64,000 nucleotides of DNA, taken from NCBI RefSeq assembly GCF_013410945.1, contig NZ_JACCCH010000001.1, positions 1,736,001 to 1,800,000 of the forward strand, in the 5' to 3' direction. Made by a program: the position numbers and the translations under genes. Of this stretch, positions 30,737 to 39,015 are shown in pieces. Source of the stretch: Leifsonia sp. AK011. Its GTDB lineage: Bacteria; Actinomycetota; Actinomycetes; Actinomycetales; Microbacteriaceae. The number at the start of each line of letters is the position of its first letter. The first letter of the stretch is position 1. The notes below the pieces were generated by a model. The model did not search any database, had not been told where the DNA came from, and saw nothing but the letters and a program-made list of their open reading frames with translations.

Positions 30737-32161
30737 TCCAGTGAGAAGCGCGTCAACCACTCCTGCGCGACGCTGCGGGAGCGTTCGCGACTCGGTGTCG
30801 TACACGCGGGTGAGTCTCACGCTGTCGAACGCAGGCCAACCCGGATCACCCGTTGTGATGAACCGTACCCAACCGTCGTGCATCTCGGTGGCGAGCTGCT
30901 GCGGTGCACCCGGCCCGGAGAGGGCAAGAGCGTCAGCAGAGTCGACTCCGTCGAACGTGAAGGCCATCTCCACCGCGTGGGCGGCCCGAAGGTCGCGGAC
31001 TGGGCTTCGCCACGCGAATTCGTAGAGGTAGGTCGGTGCAGCGCGGCTGTTCGCGACGTCCGTCGCTGGGGCGCGCAGGATGCGGTCGGTCAGCACCTGT
31101 CCGAGTACTTCGCCGGGCGAAGAGTGGGGGAGTGCGGCCCGCACCTCCCGCAGGGCTCGCCGCGGCATCCGTGCGACCAGGCTGGCGATGAACCCCTTCA
31201 CGGGTCCGATGGAGGCGATCGTGTCGGGGCTCAGCCACAGGCGGTACTCGTCGGTGTTGGTGCCGATGAGAACCGGCACCGCCACATCGCGGAGCGCGAA
31301 ACGCGGCGAGAGAGGCAGAGAGTCGGAGTCGACGGCGACCGAGTGGCTGGGTGCTCCCGCGAGCGGTGACGAGTTCGCCGCCATGAGGGTGCGCGCCTTC
31401 ACAAGTTCACTGGGGCTGACCTCAAGGAACGCCTCTCTGGTCGGCGCGATGCCGAAGTGCTTGGCCAGTGCCCGGGTCACACGCCCCGCATGGTCGGTGT
31501 CAGGTGCGTCGAGAGGGCCGGACTGGATGATTGCTCCCGAGACGAGCGCCAGGCTGTCCGGGCGCGACAGCAGCGATGCCACGATCGCGCCGCCAGCCGA
31601 CTCGCCCATGAGCGTGATGCGCGACGGGTCGCCCCCGAAGGCGGGCGCCTCACGGTGCACCCATTCGAGTGCGAGCGCGGCATCCCGCAAGCCGAGGTTG
31701 AGTGGTGCGCCGTCGAGGACGGAGAAGCCCTCCGCGCCGAGGCGATAGTTGAGGGAGACGAAGACCACGCCGTCGCGAGCGAACGTGCTGCCGTCGTAGC
31801 CGGGAAGTGCCGAGGTGCCGCGCTCGAACGCTCCACCATGGACCCACACGACGATGGGTGCAGAAGCAGCGTTCTCGGGGGTCCAGACATTTACCGTCAG
31901 GATGCCCTCGCCTGCGATCGCGACGGTGCGAAGCAAGTCGGACATCGGGTGTGGGTACTGGCTCTGAGGCGCGGTGGGACCGAACTCGGTAGCGTCTCGC
32001 ACGCCACTCCACGCTTGTGCGGGAACGGGATTGGCGAACCGAAGATCTCCCACCGGCGGCTCACCATAAGGAATCCCCAAAAATCGCAGGACCCCGTTCT
32101 CCGCGATTCCACGCACGACTCCCGAGGAGAGGCGCAGCGTTGGCGATTTCTCGGTACTCAC
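30731..32161 (-). CDS. Type B carboxylesterase
   Basis: Carboxylesterase/lipase of 476 aa. Motifs: FLGIPYGEPPVGDLRF, the oxyanion hole in VWVHGGAFERGT, the nucleophile in LMGESAGGAIV, the probable acid in GTNTDEYRLW, and the catalytic His in AAHAVEMAF. No signal peptide is evident from the GTG at 32161, which has GGGAGG upstream, so it may act in the cytosol. It starts 19 bp after ppc ends on the same strand and could be read from the ppc promoter. The substrate is unknown. Confidence 0.9.
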   Translation of the reverse strand: MSTEKSPTLRLSSGVVRGIAENGVLRFLGIPYGEPPVGDLRFANPVPAQAWSGVRDATEFGPTAPQSQYPHPMSDLLRTVAIAGEGILTVNVWTPENAASAPIVVWVHGGAFERGTSALPGYDGSTFARDGVVFVSLNYRLGAEGFSVLDGAPLNLGLRDAALALEWVHREAPAFGGDPSRITLMGESAGGAIVASLLSRPDSLALVSGAIIQSGPLDAPDTDHAGRVTRALAKHFGIAPTREAFLEVSPSELVKARTLMAANSSPLAGAPSHSVAVDSDSLPLSPRFALRDVAVPVLIGTNTDEYRLWLSPDTIASIGPVKGFIASLVARMPRRALREVRAALPHSSPGEVLGQVLTDRILRAPATDVANSRAAPTYLYEFAWRSPVRDLRAAHAVEMAFTFDGVDSADALALSGPGAPQQLATEMHDGWVRFITTGDPGWPAFDSVRLTRVYDTESRTLPQRRAGVVDALLTGV

Positions 32162-32180
32162 GGTGGTCCTCCCAGACCTT

Positions 32181-34847
32181 CTACCCGGTGTTCTGCAGCC
32201 CAGCCGCAACCCCGCTCACCGAGAGCAGCAGGAGGCGCTGCAGCTCGGGATCGGGCTCGGCGTTCTGGGGCGTAGCGCGCAGCTCGCGCAGAGCGCGTAG
32301 CTGAAGCAGCGACAGCGCATCGACGTAGGGGCTCCGCATCTTGACGGCCCGCTGCAGGACCGGCTTGTTGGCGAGCAGTTCGTCGCCGCCAGTGAGCCGG
32401 ATCACCCAGTCGCGCGTAAGGGCCATCTCATCGTTCACGAGGTCGGCGAGGTCGTCGCGATCCCCGAGCTCAAGGTAGCGCTGAGCGATGCGTTCGTCGG
32501 CCTTCGCGAGGCTCATGGCCACGTTGTCGATCATCGTGCGGAAGATCGGCCACTCCGCGTAGGCGAGTTCGAGCTCATCCGCGTCACCGACGGCCTCGAG
32601 AGCGGAGCCAAGACCGAACCATCCGGTCAGGTTGATGCGGGCCTGGGTCCAGGAGAACACCCACGGGATGGCGCGGAGGTCTTCAAGCGACTCGACCGAG
32701 AGGCCGCGACGTGCGGGCCGCGAGCCGAGGGCCAGCAGTCCGATCTCCTCCATGGGTGTCACGGTGGCGAACCAGGGGGCGAAGCCCGGCGCCTTCACGA
32801 GCTCGAAGAAACGGGCCCGGGATGCCGCATCCATCGTCGCGGCAACGTCAGCGAACCGCGTCGCGGCCCCGTCGTTGCGCTTCTCGATCGAGGGGGCGGA
32901 CGCCAGCAGCGTCGCCGCTGCGACCTGGTCGACGTGACGCATAGCGATCTCGGGGTCGCCGTAGCGGGCGAAGATGACCTCGCCCTGTTCGGTGACCTTG
33001 AAGCGTCCGTCGACGGAGTGCGGCGGCTGGCCGAGGATGGCTGAGTTGGCGGGCCCACCGCCACGGCCGAGCGCGCCACCGCGCCCGTGGAAGAGCGTCA
33101 GCTCGATGTTCTGCTCGCGAGCCCACGTCGCGATCTTCTCCTGTGCCTCGTAGAGGGCGAGGGTCGCGGCGACGGGACCGACGTCCTTCGAGGAGTCGGA
33201 ATAGCCGAGCATGACCTCGAGCTTGCGGCCCGTGGCATCCAGCCGGGCGGCGAACTCGGGGTGGTCGACGATCTCAGCGAGGATCGCCGGGGCCGCCTGA
33301 AGGTCGGCGAACGTCTCGAAGAGCGGGATGACGTCGAGCACGGGCGGTGTGCCCTGCGGGCCGACCGCAGCGCGAGCGAGGCGGTGGACGGTCGCGAGGT
33401 CCTCGGCCGACTGCGTGAACGACACGATGTAGCGGCCCGCGGCGCGCGGTCCGTAGCGCGTCTGGATCTGCGCGATGACACGGATGACCTCGAGCACCTC
33501 CTGCGCCTGCTCGCTCAGCTCGCCGCCGGCCTCGACCTCGGCGAGCACCTTGGCGTGCACGGCGGAGTGCTGCCGCACCTCGAGTTCGGCGAGGTGGAAC
33601 CCGAACGTCTGCACCTGCCAGATGAGCTCCTGGAGCGCGCCGTATGCCTGGCGAGGTGCCGAGGCCGCGACGAGGGATGACTGCACCGTGCGGAGGTGCT
33701 CGAGCAGCTCGGCAGGCTCGCGGTACGCGAGGTCAGCGTCACGGGTCCGGGTGGCGGCAACGCGCCGCGCGATCATCAGCAGCACGCGGCGATGCGTTTC
33801 GTTGGGGGAGCGCTTGGCGACCTCGCCGGCCGTGGCTTCGTCGGCGGAGCGCAGCATCTGCCAGAGAGCGAGCAGCTCGTCGGACGGCGGGGTGGTCGTG
33901 GCATCCAGCGTCAGTTCGCGGCCCACGCGCGCCGTCGTGCGCTCGAGGCCGATGAGCACGTGCTCGCTCGCGATCGCGGCGGCATTCCTGGTCACGGATG
34001 CCGTGACGAACGGGTTTCCGTCGCGGTCTCCTCCCACCCACGTGCCAAGTCGCACGAACGGCTCGACGACGGGCTGCGTCCATCCTGCCGACCCGCCCTG
34101 CAGCGCGTCGTCGATGCGTCGGTAGACGGCCGGGATCGACGTGTAGAGCGTCTCGTCGAAGACGGCCATGATCGAGCGCACCTCGTCGGTGGGCGTCGGC
34201 TTCTCGGCGCGCAACGGCGCGGTGCGCCACAGGGTGTCGATCTCGGCGAGCATGGCGCGCTTGATCCGGTCACCCTCCGGGCCAACGGGCGACGCGTCAT
34301 TCTCACGCACGAGGGTGGCCAAGCGACGGATGCAGTCCGACACCGCACGGCGTCGTGCTTCTGTCGGGTGCGCCGTGAAGACGGGGTGGAAGCGCAGGGC
34401 GCGCAGGCGTTCGAGTGCCGCGTCACCACCGATCTCGGCGCTCAGCTGCGCGAAGGCACCGTCGACGGAGTCGTTGCCCGGCTCGGTGTCGCTCGCGGCA
34501 CGCTCGCGGAGAACGCGCACGCGCTGGTGCTCCTCGGCGAGGTTCACGAGGTGGAAGTACGCGGTGAAGGCGCGAGCCACTTCCCCGGCGCGGGCCAGGT
34601 CGAAGGACTCTGCCACCTCGACCGCGCGGGCGAACGCCTCCGGGCCCGAATCCGTGTAAGCCTGGATCGTTGCGATGCGCAGGCGTTCGACGTCCTCGTA
34701 GAGTCCGGGGGAGCCACTTTCGCGGAGCACGCGCCCCAGCAGCTCTCCGAGCAGGCGCACTTCAGCACGCATGTGTTCGGGTATCTCTTGCCCGGCTTCG
34801 TAACGCCCGACGAGTTTCAGGGTTTCAGTGGGTGTGGGCTCGCGCAT
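32181..34847 (-). CDS. ppc: Phosphoenolpyruvate carboxylase
   Basis: Anaplerotic carboxylation of PEP to oxaloacetate, 888 aa. Signatures: VFTAHPTEARRRA near residue 150, LEVRQHSAVH, GYSDSSKDVGPVAA, and the active-site loop FHGRGGALGRGGGPANSAIL. The C-terminus ends in QNTG, the usual family end with Gly. The ATG at 34847 lies 6 nt from the -10 TACGGT. Pyruvate carboxylase is also encoded in this window, so the cell has two anaplerotic routes. Confidence 0.96.
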   Translation of the reverse strand: MREPTPTETLKLVGRYEAGQEIPEHMRAEVRLLGELLGRVLRESGSPGLYEDVERLRIATIQAYTDSGPEAFARAVEVAESFDLARAGEVARAFTAYFHLVNLAEEHQRVRVLRERAASDTEPGNDSVDGAFAQLSAEIGGDAALERLRALRFHPVFTAHPTEARRRAVSDCIRRLATLVRENDASPVGPEGDRIKRAMLAEIDTLWRTAPLRAEKPTPTDEVRSIMAVFDETLYTSIPAVYRRIDDALQGGSAGWTQPVVEPFVRLGTWVGGDRDGNPFVTASVTRNAAAIASEHVLIGLERTTARVGRELTLDATTTPPSDELLALWQMLRSADEATAGEVAKRSPNETHRRVLLMIARRVAATRTRDADLAYREPAELLEHLRTVQSSLVAASAPRQAYGALQELIWQVQTFGFHLAELEVRQHSAVHAKVLAEVEAGGELSEQAQEVLEVIRVIAQIQTRYGPRAAGRYIVSFTQSAEDLATVHRLARAAVGPQGTPPVLDVIPLFETFADLQAAPAILAEIVDHPEFAARLDATGRKLEVMLGYSDSSKDVGPVAATLALYEAQEKIATWAREQNIELTLFHGRGGALGRGGGPANSAILGQPPHSVDGRFKVTEQGEVIFARYGDPEIAMRHVDQVAAATLLASAPSIEKRNDGAATRFADVAATMDAASRARFFELVKAPGFAPWFATVTPMEEIGLLALGSRPARRGLSVESLEDLRAIPWVFSWTQARINLTGWFGLGSALEAVGDADELELAYAEWPIFRTMIDNVAMSLAKADERIAQRYLELGDRDDLADLVNDEMALTRDWVIRLTGGDELLANKPVLQRAVKMRSPYVDALSLLQLRALRELRATPQNAEPDPELQRLLLLSVSGVAAGLQNTG

Positions 34848-34853
34848 CCCTCT

Positions 34854-34859
34854 ACCGTA
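34854..34859 (-). promoter_or_regulatory. -10 element of ppc
   Basis: On the minus strand TACGGT is followed by 6 nt (AGAGGG) and the ATG at 34847. The spacing fits a leaderless start, although AGAGGG abuts the ATG. Confidence 0.5.
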
Positions 34860-34898
34860 TCGAGGCTGGAGCACCCCGAATGACACCGACGGTTGCGC

Positions 34899-35939
34899 CT
34901 ACAGCACAGGGTCGCGCGGGTTGATCCGGGGGACGATGAGCGGGTCGATCGGTGTCTCCGGAAAATCCGGCAGGTTTGCTTCTGGCACCTCGAACGCGGC
35001 GGCCAGCACTTCTCGCGAGAACGCCGACGCTGTCGCCCGATATCCGATGTCTCCGGGCATGGGCTGGTCGAAGAAGATGAGGAAGTGGATGCCGTCGTCG
35101 GTGAGGGACTCGATGTGGTGCGGGTACGCGCGCGGGATGAAGTAGGTGTCACCCGGGTCCAGTTCGTAGGTCTCGAGGGATCCGTCTGGGCTGAGCACCG
35201 TCATCCGGCCGTGGCCCTTGTGGACGTAACCCATCTCTCCCGTCACGGGATGCCAGTGCGGCTCGCGCATGCCGGCACCGCCGACGCCCAGCGAGTACAT
35301 CGAGAGGTCCTCGAGGGCCGCCCAGTACTGCTTGCGCGCGAACTTGGCGTACCCGTAGTCGTATTGAAGGGGCGCGATCTCGCCCTCAACGTCGAAGAGG
35401 TGCGCATTGGGATAGCCCGCCGAGTCCGGCACCCGCGCCGGACCCTCACGTCGGACGATCTGCGACGCGTTCTCGCGGTCGAACACCTCGAAGGCCGAGG
35501 CGGGCATGTCGTAGGTGTTACCGAGCACGGCGTTCGTCATCGCGTTGAAACCGTTGCGCAGCGAGAAGTGGGCGGGCCGGTCGCTGCGAAGGCCCGCGAT
35601 GATCTCCGCCTCATCGTCCCCGATGTTCTCGATGTGATACACCGCACCGGATTCCACGTGGTACATCTGGCCGGGCTTCACGACAAAGTGCGAGAACTCG
35701 TCGGCGTTGCCGAGCATCGACACGAGCACAGTGCCCCTGGTCACGTACGCAATCTGGTTCGCGTTCACGTTCCACTGCGGTTCGCGGATGCCACCGGGTG
35801 CCAGGACGATCCGCTTGATCGAGATCCCCGCGAGGATCGGGAGGGATGCGGAGGTGAGCTGGGTGATCGACCCGTGCTCGTTCTCGAACGCTTTCTCGCC
35901 CGTGAGGAGCGAGGCTTTGTGAAGTGAAGAGGTGGTCAT
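34899..35939 (-). CDS. Bicupin, oxalate-decarboxylase-like, with degenerate N-terminal cupin
   Basis: A protein of 346 aa with two cupin domains. In the C-terminal cupin the metal ligands are clear (REPHWHPVTGEMGYVHKGHG, then PRAYPHHIES). In the N-terminal cupin the corresponding stretch reads REPQWNVNANQIAYVTRG, so the His and Glu ligands are replaced by Gln/Asn and that site probably binds no metal. Oxalate decarboxylases need the N-terminal site, so the activity may differ. It diverges from a WYL regulator 77 bp away, which may control it. Confidence 0.82.
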   Translation of the reverse strand: MTTSSLHKASLLTGEKAFENEHGSITQLTSASLPILAGISIKRIVLAPGGIREPQWNVNANQIAYVTRGTVLVSMLGNADEFSHFVVKPGQMYHVESGAVYHIENIGDDEAEIIAGLRSDRPAHFSLRNGFNAMTNAVLGNTYDMPASAFEVFDRENASQIVRREGPARVPDSAGYPNAHLFDVEGEIAPLQYDYGYAKFARKQYWAALEDLSMYSLGVGGAGMREPHWHPVTGEMGYVHKGHGRMTVLSPDGSLETYELDPGDTYFIPRAYPHHIESLTDDGIHFLIFFDQPMPGDIGYRATASAFSREVLAAAFEVPEANLPDFPETPIDPLIVPRINPRDPVL

Positions 35940-36004
35940 GCTTCTCCCGGTATCGGTGCGTTCTTCCGAGAATAGGACTCATCGAGGCTCGCGCGGGCTC
36001 TCGA

Positions 36005-36010
36005 TACAGT
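36005..36010 (+). promoter_or_regulatory. -10 element of the WYL regulator gene
   Basis: TACAGT is followed by 6 nt and the ATG at 36017, with no SD. Leaderless-type start. Confidence 0.55.
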
Positions 36011-36016
36011 GTCGGA

Positions 36017-36718
36017 ATGAATCGGACGGACCGTCTCTATGCGCTAGTCGAGGAGCTGCGCGCGGTCGCCCCTCGCCCCCGAAGTGCCCGGTGGCTCGCG
36101 GCAAGGTTCTTCGTGAGCTCGCGAACCATCGAGCGCGACCTTTCAGCGCTCCAGCAGGCGGGGGTGCCGATCTACGCAGAGCCTGGTCGCACGGGCGGCT
36201 ATTGCATCGATCCCTCACACACTCTCGCACCGCTGGGTTTAACCGGCGACGAGGCGCTGGCGGTTTCCCTCGCCCTCACCATGCTCGCGCAGAGCCCATT
36301 TCATGCGGCGTCGGCGTCCGCGCTGCGCAAGGTCACCGCCGTCATGGATGAACGCACGCTCCGCGAGAGCGCAAGGCAGGCTGAGCGGATACTCCTTCTC
36401 GACGACGGGCGGTCGCTGTCGCCAGCGATCGCGGGAGCTGTCAGCACGGGGAGTGTGCTTCTGCTGACCTACCGGGATCGCGTCGGCGACGAGACTGCCC
36501 GCGAGGTGGAGCCCATGGGCTACGTCGGGAAAGGCAACGATTGGTACCTGATCGCCTGGTGTCGCCTTAGCAATGGCGTCCGCGCTTTCCGTGGGGACCG
36601 AATAGTCGCGGTCGAGCCCACCGGTGAGCGGTCGACTCGGAGGGCGCTCAGTGCCGATGACCTCGACATCCGATTCGGAACTCTTCGAGGGATAGAAACA
36701 GATCGGGAATCTTCTTAA
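36017..36718 (+). CDS. HTH/WYL-domain transcriptional regulator
   Basis: A regulator of 233 aa. A DeoR-type winged helix covers residues 1-60 (DRLYALVEELRAV, then WLAARFFVSSRTIERDLSAL, then GVPIYAEPGRTGGYCI). A WYL-like sensing domain is at about 140-205 (LLLTYRDRVGDETAREVEPM, then GNDWYLIAWCRL). These proteins bind small ligands or nucleic acid. It diverges from the bicupin and precedes the VOC gene, so either may be its target. No further C-terminal dimerisation extension is seen. Confidence 0.85.
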   Translation: MNRTDRLYALVEELRAVAPRPRSARWLAARFFVSSRTIERDLSALQQAGVPIYAEPGRTGGYCIDPSHTLAPLGLTGDEALAVSLALTMLAQSPFHAASASALRKVTAVMDERTLRESARQAERILLLDDGRSLSPAIAGAVSTGSVLLLTYRDRVGDETAREVEPMGYVGKGNDWYLIAWCRLSNGVRAFRGDRIVAVEPTGERSTRRALSADDLDIRFGTLRGIETDRESS

Positions 36719-36726
36719 ACACCGAC

Positions 36727-36736
36727 ACAACGTTGT
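36727..36736. promoter_or_regulatory. 10-bp palindrome upstream of the VOC gene
   Basis: ACAACGTTGT is a perfect palindrome 58 bp before the VOC start and directly after the WYL gene. It is a candidate operator, and its short length makes chance occurrence possible. Confidence 0.25.
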
Positions 36737-36793
36737 CGCGGGAGGAACACAGGATGGACCCGGCGGGCCGAGTGGTCCGCACGAAAGGACACC

Positions 36794-37198
36794 ATGAATT
36801 TCTCCTCGGTTCGGATCATCACTGATGACGTCGATCGTCTCGCCGCCTTCTACGAGCTCGTTACGGGCGCCGTCGCCACGCGACCAGCGCCCGTCTTCGC
36901 CGAGTTCCGCACAGAAGTTGGCACGCTCGCGATCGCGAGTCCGGCTACGGTCGCGATGCTAGGAGCGCGCGCACCTCAAGCGGGATCCAACCGTGCCCTG
37001 ATCGTCGAATTCCAGGTCGATGACGTGGATTCCGAATTCGCGCGGCTCCGAGGCCGGCTCGATGACATTGTCCTCGAGCCCACCACCATGCCGTGGGGCA
37101 ATCGCTCCACCATCTTCGGCGACCCCGACGGCAATCTCGTCAACCTGTTCTCGCGACCCGCAGAAAGAGCGGCTCCGCTAGCGCCACCCTGCAGCTGA
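36794..37198 (+). CDS. VOC-family (glyoxalase/dioxygenase fold) protein
   Basis: A protein of 134 aa with the beta-alpha-beta-beta-beta modules of the vicinal oxygen chelate superfamily: VRIITDDVDRLAAFYELVTGA at the start, then FQVDDVDSEFARL, and GNRSTIFGDPDGNLVNLF at the end. The metal ligand pattern is incomplete: there is no early His, and a late Asp/Asn replaces Glu, so it may be a binding or resistance protein. AAGGA precedes the ATG. Its last 21 bp overlap the 3' end of the convergent oxidoreductase gene. Confidence 0.8.
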   Translation: MNFSSVRIITDDVDRLAAFYELVTGAVATRPAPVFAEFRTEVGTLAIASPATVAMLGARAPQAGSNRALIVEFQVDDVDSEFARLRGRLDDIVLEPTTMPWGNRSTIFGDPDGNLVNLFSRPAERAAPLAPPCS

Positions 37199-38197
37199 GG
37201 ACACGTCGCTGACGATCGACTCGAGGATCCTCGCGTTGAACTCGACGCCGAGCTGGTTCGGCACCGTCACGAGCACGGTGTCGGCGGCCGCGACCGCGGC
37301 ATCCTGCGCCAGTTCCGCGGCGATTGCGTCGGGCTCGCCGATGTAGCTGCGCCCGAAGCGTGAGAGCGCGCCGTCGAGCATCCCGACCTGGTCCTTGGCA
37401 TCTGCCTGGGCACGCAGCCCGAAGTAGTGGCGGGTCTCGTCGTCGATGATGGGCAGGATGCTGCGGCTCACCGACACGCGGGGCTCGCGTTCCCACCCCG
37501 CCTCCGCCCAGGCGGAACGGAAGAGCGCGATCTGCTCCGCCTGCAACTCATCGAACGGAACTCCGGTGTCCTCCGTGAGGAGGGTCGAGCTCATGAGGTT
37601 CATGCCCTGCTCCGCGGTCCACGTCGCTGTGGCACGAGTGCCGGAGCCCCACCAGATGCGGTCGGCGAGGCCGGGGGACTGGGGCTGGATGGAGAGCGGT
37701 GCGCTCGACCCGGTCATCTTCGGGTTGCTGAGCGCGACGCCCGCCCCCGCGATGGCGGCCCGGAAGACCTCGGTGTGGGTCCGCGCCATGTCCGCATCGG
37801 TCTCGCCGTCGGCTGGAACGTACCCGAAGGACTCATAGCCGTTCAGTGCGGTCTCCGGTGACCCGCGGCTGATGCCGAGCTGGAGGCGACCGTTGCTGAT
37901 GAGGTCGGTGATCGACGCCTCCTCTGCCGCGTACAACGGGTTTTCGTACCTCATGTCGATGACGCCGGTGCCGATCTCGATGCGCGACGTGCGTGCGGCC
38001 ATGGCCGCGAGGAGCGGATACGGAGAGGCCAGCTGGCGGGCGAAGTGGTGCACTCGCACGTACGCGCCATCCACGCCCAGTTCCTCGGCCGCGACGGCCA
38101 GCTCGATGGTCTGCAGCAGTGCGTCCTGGCCGGTGTGCACGAGCGATCCCGGCACGGCCTGCCAGTGTCCGAAGGAGAGGAAACCGATGCGTTTCAT
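37178..38197 (-). CDS. LLM-class flavin-dependent oxidoreductase
   Basis: Bacterial-luciferase-like TIM barrel of 339 aa that would use FMNH2 or F420H2. Motifs: IELAVAAEELGVDGAYVRVHHF, RTSRIEIGTGVIDMRYENPL and LISNGRLQLGISRGSPETAL. The later insertion typical of LLM enzymes is present. No second monooxygenase subunit or flavin reductase is adjacent. ATG 38197 has TACGCT 8 nt upstream on its strand and no SD, so it may be leaderless. It diverges from the MerR-thioredoxin operon. Confidence 0.87.
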   Translation of the reverse strand: MKRIGFLSFGHWQAVPGSLVHTGQDALLQTIELAVAAEELGVDGAYVRVHHFARQLASPYPLLAAMAARTSRIEIGTGVIDMRYENPLYAAEEASITDLISNGRLQLGISRGSPETALNGYESFGYVPADGETDADMARTHTEVFRAAIAGAGVALSNPKMTGSSAPLSIQPQSPGLADRIWWGSGTRATATWTAEQGMNLMSSTLLTEDTGVPFDELQAEQIALFRSAWAEAGWEREPRVSVSRSILPIIDDETRHYFGLRAQADAKDQVGMLDGALSRFGRSYIGEPDAIAAELAQDAAVAAADTVLVTVPNQLGVEFNARILESIVSDVSSAAGWR

Positions 38198-38235
38198 AGT
38201 GCCGCAGCGTAGTCGAGAAGTCGTGGCACACCGAC

Positions 38236-38267
38236 TTGACCTTGCCCCACGGGGCAGGGTTTACCGT
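38236..38267 (+). promoter_or_regulatory. MerR-type promoter with 20-bp spacer and operator
   Basis: TTGACC (38236-38241) and TACCGT (38262-38267) are 20 bp apart, the overlong spacing typical of promoters twisted open by MerR activators. The spacer contains the 14-bp palindrome TGCCCCACGGGGCA (38243-38256). The ATG follows the -10 by 6 nt, so the transcript would be leaderless. Confidence 0.75.
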
Positions 38268-38273
38268 GGGGCC

Positions 38274-38645
38274 ATGAGAATCGGGGAGCTGGCCGAACGG
38301 GCCGGGGTGAGCACCAAAGCCGTGCGCTACTACGAGTCCCTCGGGCTGCTGTCCGCGCCGCGACTCGAGAACGGGTACCGGGACTTCGACGACCGCGACG
38401 TCTCCCTCGTGCGGGAGATCAACGGGCTCGTCGCGCTCGGAGTGCGTGCCGAGCAGGCGCGGCCTTTTGTGGAGTGCCTGGTGGCGGGCAACGAGCGTGG
38501 ACACGACTGTCCTGAGTCGCTCGAGGCGTACCGCGCGGCGCTCGCCGAGCTTGACTCCAGCATCGAGGAGCTGACCCGCCGGCGGGCTGCTCTCGCGGAG
38601 CTTCTGGAACGTGCTTCCGGTTGCTCGACGTGCGGGGCGGCGTGA
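38274..38645 (+). CDS. MerR-family regulator, probably thiol- or metal-sensing
   Basis: A regulator of 123 aa. The MerR winged helix is at 1-70 (MRIGELAERAGVSTKAVRYY, then NGYRDFDDRDVSLV), and a coiled-coil dimerisation helix spans about 88-115. Cysteines occur at HDCPES near residue 80 and in the tail GCSTC at 117-120, compatible with metal or redox sensing as in CueR/ZntR/SoxR relatives. The gene is preceded by its own MerR-type promoter. The stop shares a base with the trxA ATG (TGATG), so regulator and thioredoxin are one operon. Confidence 0.88.
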   Translation: MRIGELAERAGVSTKAVRYYESLGLLSAPRLENGYRDFDDRDVSLVREINGLVALGVRAEQARPFVECLVAGNERGHDCPESLEAYRAALAELDSSIEELTRRRAALAELLERASGCSTCGAA

Positions 38646-38974
38646 TGGGCACCTTGGGTGCCGTGACGGATGACACCTTCGAGAGCGCTGTGCTCGCGGC
38701 ATCCGGGGTCGTCATCGTCGACTTCTGGGCCGAATGGTGCCCGCCCTGCAAGCATCTCGAGCCCGTTCTCGAGCAGCTGGCCTCAGAGCATCCGGAGATC
38801 ACGATCGTGAAGATGGATGCCGACGCCAACCCCGAGCGGACGATCGAGTACGGCGCGCTCTCCCTCCCGACGCTCAAGGTCTTCGTCGACGGTCGTCTGG
38901 ACCGCACGCTCGTCGGCGCGAAACCGCGTGCAGCCCTGGAGCGCGAGCTGGCGAAGTACCTCACCGTTCCGTAG
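38645..38974 (+). CDS. trxA: Thioredoxin
   Basis: A thioredoxin of 109 aa with the active site [12 protein letters not shown] at about residues 29-40. It has Pro-Pro between the cysteines rather than Gly-Pro, which should alter the redox potential. The cis-Pro loop LSLPTLKVF is present. No export signal. Start at ATG 38645 (TGATG with the merR stop). The in-frame GTG one codon earlier is an alternative. Linkage to a cysteine-containing MerR suggests induction by thiol stress or metal. Confidence 0.92.
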   Translation: MGTLGAVTDDTFESAVLAASGVVIVDFWAEWCPPCKHLEPVLEQLASEHPEITIVKMDADANPERTIEYGALSLPTLKVFVDGRLDRTLVGAKPRAALERELAKYLTVP

Positions 38975-39003
38975 CCCTCCGGAGAGAGCAGGCCGCAGCA
39001 AGT

Positions 39004-39009
39004 TACCCT
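39004..39009 (+). promoter_or_regulatory. -10 element of rlmN
   Basis: TACCCT is followed by 6 nt and the ATG at 39016, with no SD. Leaderless-type start. Confidence 0.5.
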
Positions 39010-39015
39010 CAATAC

